Of a stretch of DNA of 64,000 nucleotides, positions 39,788 to 48,904 are shown in pieces; positions within the stretch are counted from its first letter, which is position 1; every line of letters starts with the position of its first letter. This DNA is from Muribaculaceae bacterium (GTDB lineage Bacteria; Bacteroidota; Bacteroidia; Bacteroidales; Muribaculaceae). The translations under genes and the position numbers were made by a program. Location of the stretch: NCBI GenBank assembly GCA_029060725.1, contig JAIDTL010000129.1, positions 1 to 64,000 of the forward strand, given 5' to 3'. The notes under the pieces are model-generated. The model made no database searches and had not been told where the DNA came from. It saw only the letters and a list, made by a program, of their open reading frames with translations.

Positions 39788-41044
39788 ATGCTTCTACCAA
39801 TTTTTGAATGGCTCAATGAACTTGGAATGCCCGGTGCCAATGTAATGGAATATATTACATTCCGTGCTGTTATGGCTTTTGTATTTGCTCTCGTTGTCAC
39901 AATGTTGATAGGCGGAAGAATCATACGCTATCTACGCCGAAAGAAAATTGGGGATGAGCCACGGGACCTTGGAATAGATGGTCTCGAAAGTAAAAAAGGT
40001 GTGCCGACGATGGGTGGTATCATCATATTTATGTCAATACTTATCCCTGTTCTTCTTTTTTGCAGGTTATCAAATATATATGTTTTACTACTGATTGGAA
40101 CTACACTTGTCCTAACCGGCTTGGGATTTATTGATGATTATATAAAGACATTCAAGCATAATAAGGAAGGGCTATCCGGACGATGGAAAATTGTAGTTCA
40201 GGTTCTTCTTGGGGTTTTCATAGGTGCTACTCTATATTTTAGTTCAGATACAGTTATTAGAGAGAATACTGAAACTTATTCGGGAGAGACGGTAGTAGTT
40301 AATATTAGCTCGGATGAGGTTAAATCAACTAAAACTACAATACCGTTTATAAAAGAGAATAATTTTGACTATAGCTGGATAGCTAAGCCCCTTCCGGTTG
40401 ATTGGCAACAAACGGCGGGATGGATAATATTTGTTATTGCCACAATTCTAATTGTAACAGGGACGTCTAACGGAGCTAACCTTACTGACGGTCTTGATGG
40501 GTTGACCGCTGGTATCAGTGCAATTATTGGTGTTGGATTAATGATACTTTCTTATGTCTCAAGCCATATCGTTTTTGCTTCATATCTAAATATTATGTAC
40601 GTTCCCGGGACTGAAGAAGTATTTATATATACAGCGGCTTTTACCGGGGCTTGTATGGGATTTCTCTGGTATAACGGTTTTCCTGCCAAAGTATTCATGG
40701 GGGATACCGGAAGTTTGATGCTTGGAGGTGTAATTGCAGTAGTAGCAATCATACTTCACAAAGAAATTTTACTTATACTACTATGTGGTATATTCCTCGC
40801 AGAAGCTTTAAGTGTAATATTACAGACCGGTTATTACAAGTTTACAAAGAGGAAGGGAGTCCCAATGAGAATATTCAAGAAGACTCCACTGCATCATCAC
40901 TTTCAGCATAACGCTGGAGAGATTAAAAGTCTTTTAGATAATGTGCCTTCTCGTAAATGGCATGAACAGACAATTGTACTACGTTTTTGGCTCATATCTA
41001 TAATCCTCTGTGCATTAGCCATTCTAACACTTAAGATCAGATAA
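39788..41044 (+). CDS. mraY: phospho-N-acetylmuramoyl-pentapeptide-transferase (isolated copy)
   Basis: KKGVPTMGGIIIF, NLTDGLDGLTAG, FMGDTGSLMLGG, KKTPLHHHFQ. Confidence 0.93.
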   Translation: MLLPIFEWLNELGMPGANVMEYITFRAVMAFVFALVVTMLIGGRIIRYLRRKKIGDEPRDLGIDGLESKKGVPTMGGIIIFMSILIPVLLFCRLSNIYVLLLIGTTLVLTGLGFIDDYIKTFKHNKEGLSGRWKIVVQVLLGVFIGATLYFSSDTVIRENTETYSGETVVVNISSDEVKSTKTTIPFIKENNFDYSWIAKPLPVDWQQTAGWIIFVIATILIVTGTSNGANLTDGLDGLTAGISAIIGVGLMILSYVSSHIVFASYLNIMYVPGTEEVFIYTAAFTGACMGFLWYNGFPAKVFMGDTGSLMLGGVIAVVAIILHKEILLILLCGIFLAEALSVILQTGYYKFTKRKGVPMRIFKKTPLHHHFQHNAGEIKSLLDNVPSRKWHEQTIVLRFWLISIILCALAILTLKIR

Positions 41045-41129
41045 ACATGGAAGAAGATTATGTTATCTTGAAGTAATATATTCTGAACTTAAATTTGGTG
41101 CTCAGCATGTAAAGTTTTTGGGAAAATGC

Positions 41130-41160
41130 TTGGCGGTGTGGGGGAATTTAGCTAACTTTG
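41130..41160 (+). promoter_or_regulatory. promoter for typA
   Basis: -33 TTG (41130-41132), 20 nt, -7 TAACTTTG (41153-41160). Confidence 0.6.
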
Positions 41161-41205
41161 CAGTTTGAAACGAACCGGACTTTTTCCGGGCTATCAGTAT
41201 ACACT

Positions 41206-43011
41206 ATGCAAGACATCCGCAATATAGCTATTATCGCTCACGTCGACCACGGTAAAACTACTCTTGTCGACAAGATGCTCCTCGCCGGAAATCTCTTCCG
41301 CGAAAACCAGAATGCAGGTGAACTCATTCTCGACAATAACGACCTTGAGCGCGAAAGAGGTATTACTATCCTTTCTAAAAACGTAAGTATCAACTATAAG
41401 GGTACTAAAATCAATATTATTGACACTCCGGGACACGCCGATTTCGGTGGTGAGGTAGAGCGTGTGCTAAATATGGCAGACGGTTGCTTGCTTCTCGTCG
41501 ATGCTTTTGAGGGTCCGATGCCTCAGACTCGTTTCGTGCTCCAAAAGGCTATTCAGATGGGTTTGAAGCCTGTCGTGGTGATCAATAAGGTGGATAAACC
41601 GAACTGCCGTCCTGATGAGGTCAATGAAATGGTCTTTGATCTGATGTTTAACCTCAATGCAACTGAAGACCAGCTTGATTTCCCTACTGTTTATGGCAGT
41701 GCCAAGGAAAATTGGATGAGTACCGATTGGAAAGTCCGCACCAATGATATCACTGCTGTTTTGGATGCTATCATTGATAATATTCCGGCTCCTACGCAGC
41801 TTGAGGGTGATCCTCAGATGCTGATCACGAGTCTTGACTATTCAAGCTATGTAGGACGTATTGCTGTAGGTAGGGTACACCGTGGCACTCTTCGCGAAGG
41901 GATGGACATCGCTCTATGCAAGAAAGATGGCAGCGTGAAGAAGCAGCGCGTCAAAGAACTTCATACTTTTGAGGGTATGGGACGCAAGAAGGTGTCGGAA
42001 GTTAGTTCCGGTGATATTTGTGCTATTGTGGGTCTTGAAGATTTCGAAATCGGCGATACCGTCTCATCGGTAGAGAATCCGGAGCCACTACCGCGTATAG
42101 CTATTGACGAGCCAACAATGTCGATGACCTTCACCATCAATAATTCTCCCTTCTTTGGAAAGGATGGTAAATATGTGACGTCGCGACATATTCACGACCG
42201 ACTTATGAAAGAGCTTGACCGGAATCTTGCTCTGCGTGTAAGCAAGGGGGATTCCGAAGATAAATGGACTGTCTATGGTCGCGGTGTGCTTCATCTTTCT
42301 ATCCTCATCGAGACAATGCGCCGTGAGGGTTATGAACTCCAGGTGGGTCAACCACAGGTCATCATAAAGGAAATCGATGGCGTGAAGTGCGAGCCTATCG
42401 AGGCTCTGACTATCAATGTGCCGGAAGAGTACAGTTCTAAGGTGATAGATATGGTGACCCGGCGCAAGGGGGAAATCATCAGCATGGATACGCAAAACGA
42501 TCGTATCAACATCGAATTTCATATCCCATCGCGTGGCATCATCGGTCTGCGCAACAATGTGCTGACGGGCACTGCCGGAGAAGCGATTATGGCTCACCGT
42601 TTCCTTGAATATCAACCTTGGAAGGGTGAAATAGAGCGTCGCACCAACGGCTCTCTCATTGCAATGGAAGCCGGAACAGCATACGCTTACGCAATTGACA
42701 AACTCCAAGATCGCGGTCGCTTCTTCATCTTCCCACAGGATGAGGTATACGCCGGTCAGGTGGTAGGGGAGAACGCTAAAGATAAAGATATAGTGGTCAA
42801 TGTCACCAAGTCGAAGAAACTGACCAATATGCGAGCGTCGGGTGCCGACGATAAGGCTAAGATTGTCCCTCCTGTAGTCTTTTCTCTCGAGGAGGCTCTC
42901 GAATATATTAAGGAAGACGAGTATGTTGAGGTGACTCCAAATCATCTGCGTCTGCGCAAGATCATTCTCGATGAGCACGAGCGTAAACGCGCCAACCGCA
43001 ACGAAGACTAA
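41206..43011 (+). CDS. typA: translational GTPase TypA/BipA
   Basis: [43 protein letters not shown]; start moved from TTG 41158 to ATG 41206. Confidence 0.97.
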   Translation: MQDIRNIAIIAHVDHGKTTLVDKMLLAGNLFRENQNAGELILDNNDLERERGITILSKNVSINYKGTKINIIDTPGHADFGGEVERVLNMADGCLLLVDAFEGPMPQTRFVLQKAIQMGLKPVVVINKVDKPNCRPDEVNEMVFDLMFNLNATEDQLDFPTVYGSAKENWMSTDWKVRTNDITAVLDAIIDNIPAPTQLEGDPQMLITSLDYSSYVGRIAVGRVHRGTLREGMDIALCKKDGSVKKQRVKELHTFEGMGRKKVSEVSSGDICAIVGLEDFEIGDTVSSVENPEPLPRIAIDEPTMSMTFTINNSPFFGKDGKYVTSRHIHDRLMKELDRNLALRVSKGDSEDKWTVYGRGVLHLSILIETMRREGYELQVGQPQVIIKEIDGVKCEPIEALTINVPEEYSSKVIDMVTRRKGEIISMDTQNDRINIEFHIPSRGIIGLRNNVLTGTAGEAIMAHRFLEYQPWKGEIERRTNGSLIAMEAGTAYAYAIDKLQDRGRFFIFPQDEVYAGQVVGENAKDKDIVVNVTKSKKLTNMRASGADDKAKIVPPVVFSLEEALEYIKEDEYVEVTPNHLRLRKIILDEHERKRANRNED

Positions 43012-43334
43012 TGAAGAATCCTCTCACATCTAAGGAACGAAGAGGGCTGCTGGCAGTCGCTGCCGCAGCCCTCTTGTGCATATCTTCGGCATTCATCTTT
43101 CGCAATTGCTCGTCGCATAGCCATCAGCCAGACAATCATCCTTCAGAAATCGGGGTGTCTCAGGACTCTACCATCGTCAACGCCCTTCCGGAGGATACGA
43201 CTGACTTCAAAGCAATAAATAAGCAAAAGAATAAAAAAGGCAATAAGCAATCGAAAGCGAAAAGAAAGAGAATAAAAAAAGCTCCGAAAGCTTACCCGGT
43301 CAGGGATCCGCTTTCAGAGCCATGTGATCAGTAG
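43011..43334 (+). CDS. small membrane-anchored hypothetical protein
   Basis: N-terminal TM LLAVAAAALLCISSAFIF, Lys-rich tail. Confidence 0.5.
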   Translation: MKNPLTSKERRGLLAVAAAALLCISSAFIFRNCSSHSHQPDNHPSEIGVSQDSTIVNALPEDTTDFKAINKQKNKKGNKQSKAKRKRIKKAPKAYPVRDPLSEPCDQ

Positions 43335-43340
43335 CTAATA

Positions 43341-43446
43341 TCATAAAGCGCCTCTCCGAGGCTACTGAGCTTTTGTAAGGGATGCCCCGGACTGAAGTCC
43401 GGGGTTTTTGCATGATATCAGCTCTCCGAGCTGAGAAGTCAGCTTT
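43341..43446 (-). repeat. three-palindrome dispersed repeat, copy 3 (opposite orientation)
   Basis: GCCTCTCCGAGGC + CCCCGGACTGAAGTCCGGGG + CAGCTCTCCGAGCTG. Confidence 0.85.
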
Positions 43447-43584
43447 ATGGGGGATGATAATGCCTGCTCTCCGAGCTGAGAAGTCAGCTTTATGGGGGAT
43501 GATAATGCCTGCTCTCCGAGCTGAGAAGTCAGCTTTATGGGGGATGATAATGCCTGCTCTCCGAGCTGAGAAGTCAGCTTTTAT
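43421..43584. repeat. 45-bp tandem repeat, about 3.6 units
   Basis: gctctccgagctgagaagtcagctttatgggggatgataatgcct at 43421, 43466, 43511, 43556. Confidence 0.95.
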
Positions 43585-43605
43585 GGGAGAGGCTTTGGAT
43601 TGGTG

Positions 43606-45408
43606 TTACTTATATTGCTTGTCGACGGTGGGAGTGGTTGACTTGAAAGCGCTCATCACCATTCCTACTGAGCTGCCGATATAAGTTGGATCCGAGCTAT
43701 AGTATTTCTGCCCGTCAGTATTATAGTAATAGCCGGAAATGTCCTCATCCAAAGCTACAGTGGCGCTTTCATGTCCGGGATACTGTACGAGCTGACATGG
43801 AAGCCCAAGTGCATTCCAAAGCAGATAGGAGAAGAAGATCGCACGGTCTTCGCAGTCGTTCTTGTCATAGATAAAATTCTCTTCCAAGAAATATGGCTTT
43901 TCGAATCCATGGAAATCCTGATCGGTAGAATAATTGAATCCTTTGTGGAAAAGAGACATCAGAGAGTTGACTGCTTCGCGTTTGCTCATTCCTGAAAGTT
44001 GATCCTTGAGTTGATCTACAATGTCTTCACGAAGACGGCTGTCGATCCATGACGATGCAAAGTCGCCAGTCGGCATCTGAGGATAATGATGGAGCAATTT
44101 CTGGATATTCTCATTCACCTCACCCTTGACAGACAATTTGCCATTTGTAAAAGTGAATGGCTTTGCCTTCATCGGGAGGCTAAGACCTGTAAGACGAAGG
44201 TCGGAAGTCTTGCCAAGTGAGTTTGCCGGAAGATTGCAAGTCATCAGGCGCATTGAAACTCCGGGCTTGGGCGATGGATAACCATCAGGATAAATTATGG
44301 TATATTTTCTTCCATCGATAGTCTGGGACATAGTTCCGTAGACCACTTTTTGGTCGAAAGGCATCATTACCATAAATGTATCGTTGAGCTTAAGCAATCG
44401 AGCATCATATCCCATGTTGGAAAGAAGGAAATGCACAGCTGCAATTCTTGCAGAGGGACTTGAATCCTTAAATCTTTGGTTTACGTATGCTTCTGCCAAA
44501 CGATAAGTGAGGTAGCCATTCAGACCAAGCTGCTGTGCAAGCCCAAAGAGCTGGCGAGATGTCTCAACTCCACCTTCCTGGGCAGCCATCTTGCTCCAAT
44601 TAGCACCGGTTTCCTCCGGACCATTTAGGGTAGATGCAATATTGAAGTCTATTTGAGGGATAAATGCCTCCATTCCATAGAAATCAAACAAAAAATTGTT
44701 CTGATTCTTCGGTATGGTGAAGGTCTCTTCTGTAGCATATCCACTTTCATCAATTGCTCTTTGGAGATCTTCCGGTTTCATCCTGCGGTCAGACATGTCG
44801 ATGTTGACAATTCCAGACTCTCCGGGATTAGGTGCGGCTGTCTGTCCGGACAGGGATCCGAATGTGAATCCGGGGTCGGGGAGACGAAGTACGGCACGCT
44901 CATAGTTGCTCTTGCCGGCAGCATCAGCTGTCTTTAGTGACGCTGCATTAGGACTTTGAGCCATAGTAGAAGGGAAGGAGCCACCTCCACCCTTGCCCGG
45001 AACATCTATCTTCATAGAAGGGTAGTCAAAGTCTGTGATCGAGCCCTTTGCCAATTCCCTGCCGGGTTTTGCCGCAAGCACACCACCAGTAGATGCTTCT
45101 CCAAATTTTGGATCCGGCAGCTTTGCCACAGAGGGTTGGGGAGCCGGTTCGGGCTCCGGGGGAGTCTCGGGAAGCGCCTTGGGTTTAGGTTCGGTATATG
45201 GGCTTTCTTCTTCCCAAAGAGGCTCAAACTCATGCCATTCTCCATTCAGGAAGTCGGCATAGTGTTCGAGTATCCTTGATTTGAAGTCGTTGTAGTCGCT
45301 AAATATCTGCTCACGGAATTTGTTGAATTCCGAAGATGGGGATTGCGACACGCCGGATATTCCGCCTAACAAGAGTGACGCTGATAATAGTACGAAGCCT
45401 TTTTTCAT
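43606..45408 (-). CDS. exported transglutaminase-like protein (paralog A)
   Basis: Signal peptide; C-terminal NDCEDRAIFFSYLLWNALGLPCQLVQYPGHESATVAL...DPTY, candidate Cys-His-Asp. Confidence 0.7.
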   Translation of the reverse strand: MKKGFVLLSASLLLGGISGVSQSPSSEFNKFREQIFSDYNDFKSRILEHYADFLNGEWHEFEPLWEEESPYTEPKPKALPETPPEPEPAPQPSVAKLPDPKFGEASTGGVLAAKPGRELAKGSITDFDYPSMKIDVPGKGGGGSFPSTMAQSPNAASLKTADAAGKSNYERAVLRLPDPGFTFGSLSGQTAAPNPGESGIVNIDMSDRRMKPEDLQRAIDESGYATEETFTIPKNQNNFLFDFYGMEAFIPQIDFNIASTLNGPEETGANWSKMAAQEGGVETSRQLFGLAQQLGLNGYLTYRLAEAYVNQRFKDSSPSARIAAVHFLLSNMGYDARLLKLNDTFMVMMPFDQKVVYGTMSQTIDGRKYTIIYPDGYPSPKPGVSMRLMTCNLPANSLGKTSDLRLTGLSLPMKAKPFTFTNGKLSVKGEVNENIQKLLHHYPQMPTGDFASSWIDSRLREDIVDQLKDQLSGMSKREAVNSLMSLFHKGFNYSTDQDFHGFEKPYFLEENFIYDKNDCEDRAIFFSYLLWNALGLPCQLVQYPGHESATVALDEDISGYYYNTDGQKYYSSDPTYIGSSVGMVMSAFKSTTPTVDKQYK

Positions 45409-45433
45409 TTATTATCTATTGAATTATTATTTC

Positions 45434-47245
45434 TTATTTGTAATGCTTATCGATTTTCGGGGTTGCCTCTTTGAATGATGGCATCACCTGACCGATTCCA
45501 CTACCTCTATACGTCGGATCTGAACTGTAATATTTAGTGCCCTCAGTGTCATAGTAGCACCCGTCAATTTCAGATAAAGCTGCTATGGCTACACTTTCAT
45601 GTCCGGGATATTGGATCAGCTGGCATGGGAGTCCGAGAGCATTCCATACGAGATAGGAGAAAAATATAGCTCTGTCTTCACAATCATTGTAATCATACAA
45701 GAAATTCTCTTCGAAGAAATAGGGCTTCTCGAATCCATGATACTTTTGATCAGTGGCATATTGGAATCCATAGTGGCATAGAGACATCAAAGTGTTGATA
45801 GCCTGTTTTTCGGTCATCCCTTCCACTTGAGACTTCAGCTGCGCTACAATGTCTTCGCGCAGACTCTGATCAATCCAAGAGGAAGCAAAGTCGCCGGTGG
45901 GCATCTGAGGATACCGGTGGAGAAGATTCTTCAGGTTTTCGTTGACGACTCCTTTGATTGTGAGCCCATTTCTTGAGATTTCAAATTCCTTAGGCTTAAA
46001 GGGGAGGCTGAGTCCGGTCAGTCTTAGATCAGAGGCTTTGCCGCGTGCATCTGAAGGAAGCCCGTATGTGGATATGGTAGATCCCGATTTTGGAAGAGTC
46101 GCTTTGTCAAATCCTTCCGGGAACATCGCATAATATTTTGTGCCGTCGTAGGTCTTTGCAAATAGACCGTATACAGCCTTTTGATCGAATGGAAGCATGA
46201 CGGAAAAAGTGTCGTTGATCGTACAGAGTCTTGCGTCATATCCCATATTTGAAATGAGGAAGTGGACAGCTGCCATACGGGAATTCGGATTGCAGTCTTT
46301 AAACTTCTGATTGACGTATGATTCAGTCAATCTGAAGGTCAAATAGCCGTTGAGCCCGAGTTGCTGTGCTAATCCGAATAGCTGACGAGCCGTCTCTACT
46401 CCACCTTTCTGCTCAGCCATCTTTTTCCAGTTTGATCCGGTTTCGCCTGTCGAAGTGATGGTCTCGGCTATCGTGAAGTCTATCTGAGGAATAAATGCTT
46501 CCATTCCATAGAAGTCGAATTTGAATTTTTCGTCCTCATTAGGTCTGGTGAAAGTAGCTTCAGATGCGTATCCGCTGCCTGTGACAGCTCGATTGAGCTC
46601 ATCTTTCGACATTTCAGCACCGGAGTTTCCTGAATTGGTGATTCCTGATTCTCCGGGAGCCGGAGCCTTGGTTTGACCCGGAAAAGATCCGAACGCGAAT
46701 CCAGGGTCTGGTATGCGCATCACTGCCAACTCGTAATTGGTCTTTCCTTCTGCGTCAGAAGGAGTAGAAAACATCATTTTTCCGAGACCGGCTACTTGAG
46801 TTTTAGGAGCAGCGGATGGTCCGAAGTTGTCAGGGACATCTATTTTCTTAGATTCATACTCAGAGTCCATGTCGAGTCCAAGCGAAAGGTTTCGTCCGGG
46901 TATTGCCGAAAGGACACCATTGAGCGATTTATCGCTTATCACGGCATCAGGAAGGCGAGTCATTATCATGTTGGTGACCAGAGTGTCCATCTCAGCTTCC
47001 ACGTCGGGAATAGATTCCGGTTTTGGCTGGGTATATGGACTCTCATCTTCCATGATAGCTTCAAACTCATGCCATTCTCCGTCGAGAAAATCGGCATAAT
47101 GCTCTAAGATGCGCGTTTTGAATTTCTTATAGTCGTTTAGAATTCCTTTTCGAAATTCATTATAAGCGGTAAAGCGGGACTGTGAGTTACCCATAGTCCC
47201 GCCAAGAATTAGAAATGTTGTGAGTAATGTTATGCTTTTACGCAT
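45434..47245 (-). CDS. exported transglutaminase-like protein (paralog B)
   Basis: Extensive similarity to 43606-45408 product; same NDCEDRAIFFSYLVWNALGLPCQLIQYPGHESVAI. Confidence 0.7.
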   Translation of the reverse strand: MRKSITLLTTFLILGGTMGNSQSRFTAYNEFRKGILNDYKKFKTRILEHYADFLDGEWHEFEAIMEDESPYTQPKPESIPDVEAEMDTLVTNMIMTRLPDAVISDKSLNGVLSAIPGRNLSLGLDMDSEYESKKIDVPDNFGPSAAPKTQVAGLGKMMFSTPSDAEGKTNYELAVMRIPDPGFAFGSFPGQTKAPAPGESGITNSGNSGAEMSKDELNRAVTGSGYASEATFTRPNEDEKFKFDFYGMEAFIPQIDFTIAETITSTGETGSNWKKMAEQKGGVETARQLFGLAQQLGLNGYLTFRLTESYVNQKFKDCNPNSRMAAVHFLISNMGYDARLCTINDTFSVMLPFDQKAVYGLFAKTYDGTKYYAMFPEGFDKATLPKSGSTISTYGLPSDARGKASDLRLTGLSLPFKPKEFEISRNGLTIKGVVNENLKNLLHRYPQMPTGDFASSWIDQSLREDIVAQLKSQVEGMTEKQAINTLMSLCHYGFQYATDQKYHGFEKPYFFEENFLYDYNDCEDRAIFFSYLVWNALGLPCQLIQYPGHESVAIAALSEIDGCYYDTEGTKYYSSDPTYRGSGIGQVMPSFKEATPKIDKHYK

Positions 47246-47258
47246 TTCTGAAATTTTT

Positions 47259-47882
47259 TTACTTTACAGGTTCATTAACGAACTCCGAAACTTGGCGAGC
47301 GTAATTTTGAGCAAGATTAGTTTCGGCAGCTGCATCTTTAAGAGCTTTCTGGCGGCGAGCCAAAGCCTTGTCTTCGTCTACAAGGAAGAACATGCGGAAT
47401 TCAGTAGTGCCGTCAGCATTCTTCTTCATGACAGTGTAAGACTCCTGGAGCTCACCTTTGATTTCTTTCTGGGTAAGGCGCTCGTATGCAGCATAGAAAC
47501 GAGCAAATTCAGGATCGTTTTCAGTGTCTATTTCGTTTCCGTAGCTGTCAGTCACGCTGCGGCCCTTGATCTGGGAAGCAGCCTTAGAAGCATATTCCGA
47601 CATTGCGTATGTAAGACACATCTGGCGGCCGTTGTTGAGCGACTTGGCGTGGCCGTTGCCCATTTGTTCAGTAGCGCCAAGTTCCATCTTAGCGAAGTGT
47701 TTGTATAGAGCATCCTGAAGAGGAAGGCTACCCATCACTTCATAGCCATCTTTTTTGTATTGCTTAGCGCGGTCCTTGGCATTCTTGTTGATAAGTTTTT
47801 CCTGCTTCGGAGTGAGAGCCTGCGAGAAAGCAGCCGGGGCGACGAGGCATAGCGCCATCAGAATCATGATGATCTTTTTCAT
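47259..47882 (-). CDS. exported hypothetical protein
   Basis: Signal peptide MKKIIMILMALCLVAPAAFSQA. Confidence 0.65.
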   Translation of the reverse strand: MKKIIMILMALCLVAPAAFSQALTPKQEKLINKNAKDRAKQYKKDGYEVMGSLPLQDALYKHFAKMELGATEQMGNGHAKSLNNGRQMCLTYAMSEYASKAASQIKGRSVTDSYGNEIDTENDPEFARFYAAYERLTQKEIKGELQESYTVMKKNADGTTEFRMFFLVDEDKALARRQKALKDAAAETNLAQNYARQVSEFVNEPVK

Positions 47883-47968
47883 TGCTTTAAGTGTTTTTTG
47901 TTATTATTAATTATTTGATTTTTGTAGTTAGAAATTTACTTGATTAGACTAAAAATTATAAAAAGGGT

Positions 47969-48904
47969 TTACTCGTAATCAAAATTCTTATCGCCATTAG
48001 GCTTAACGCTAAGATTGATCACTTTCATGCCCATCTCTTCGTCGGCTCTTCGAAGTTCAATCATCAGCTTGTTGAAGTCGCGAGTCGACATTGTGTCGAG
48101 CTCTGCATCCTGATTGAATTTCCATGATCCTTTCCTGAAATAGTTGGGAGAGTAGACTATATACAGGCGATTGAGAGCCAACTTGTCGGTCGTGATCATA
48201 AGTCCATCACTATTAGCCGGCATTTCTCCAAGATCCCCGCCGGGTCGGTTCGGGTCGAAGAGAATGTAGTCAAATGACTTTTTTAGAGTAGCTTGTGCCG
48301 GAGTGCTTTCGAAAGGAAACATCTTATAGACCATTCCATCTTCATCTTCGAGACAAACCATAGCAAAAACATCTCTTTCAGGACTTTTAATATACACAAA
48401 GATTTCTTGCGAGTCGGAAAAGTCGGAGCAAACAGCTCTTTTATCGGGTGCAGAAAGAGCATTCGCAATAAGTTCCGGAGCCTTATTAGAGAGTTTACGG
48501 CCGCGACCTGACACTTTGCATGTGACTACCGGCACGCCATTCTCATATCTTTCTTCATATTGGGGAGTCCCGGTGGTAGCGATCCACTCTCCGCGAACGG
48601 TGCTTTGTGTGCTGGAGAGAAAAGCCATCTTTTCCTTGTCGTTGATGATCTCGCTTGTCTGCACGATGTCTTGGCTCACGAGAGTACCAAACTCATTACG
48701 CAGAGCTTCGTTTTGAGCTCCTTCCAAAGCTTTTTCTTTTGCTTCAATCATCGACATGCCCGGGTGTCCATAATATGTGTAGGAGCCGGAAACGGCCTTG
48801 TCGTCGGCAGCCAGAATATTTGCAGGCATAGCTGCCATCACTATGATGGCAGCTATTAGTGTAAGAATTCTGCAGTTTATGGTCTTAATTTCTTTGATTT
48901 CCAT
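47969..48904 (-). CDS. exported DUF4384-like protein
   Basis: EIFVYIKSPERDVFAMVCLEDEDGMVYKMFPFE resembles DUF4384; TM/signal near N-terminus. Confidence 0.6.
   Translation of the reverse strand: MEIKEIKTINCRILTLIAAIIVMAAMPANILAADDKAVSGSYTYYGHPGMSMIEAKEKALEGAQNEALRNEFGTLVSQDIVQTSEIINDKEKMAFLSSTQSTVRGEWIATTGTPQYEERYENGVPVVTCKVSGRGRKLSNKAPELIANALSAPDKRAVCSDFSDSQEIFVYIKSPERDVFAMVCLEDEDGMVYKMFPFESTPAQATLKKSFDYILFDPNRPGGDLGEMPANSDGLMITTDKLALNRLYIVYSPNYFRKGSWKFNQDAELDTMSTRDFNKLMIELRRADEEMGMKVINLSVKPNGDKNFDYE

Noticed and set aside
19535-41044. Capsular polysaccharide locus
   Set aside because: UpxY-like gene suggested it, but no glycosyltransferase, Wzx/Wzy or sugar-nucleotide genes follow
42088-42978. 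296-aa minus-strand ORF inside typA
   Set aside because: Fully antisense to a strongly supported conserved gene; frame bias artefact, no recognisable family
43421-43584. CRISPR-like array
   Set aside because: Contiguous 45-bp tandem units with no variable spacers and no cas genes
43382-43684. 100-aa ORF with ALRAEKSALWGMIMP repeats
   Set aside because: Product of the 45-bp tandem repeat and overlaps a supported gene; reported as repeat, not CDS
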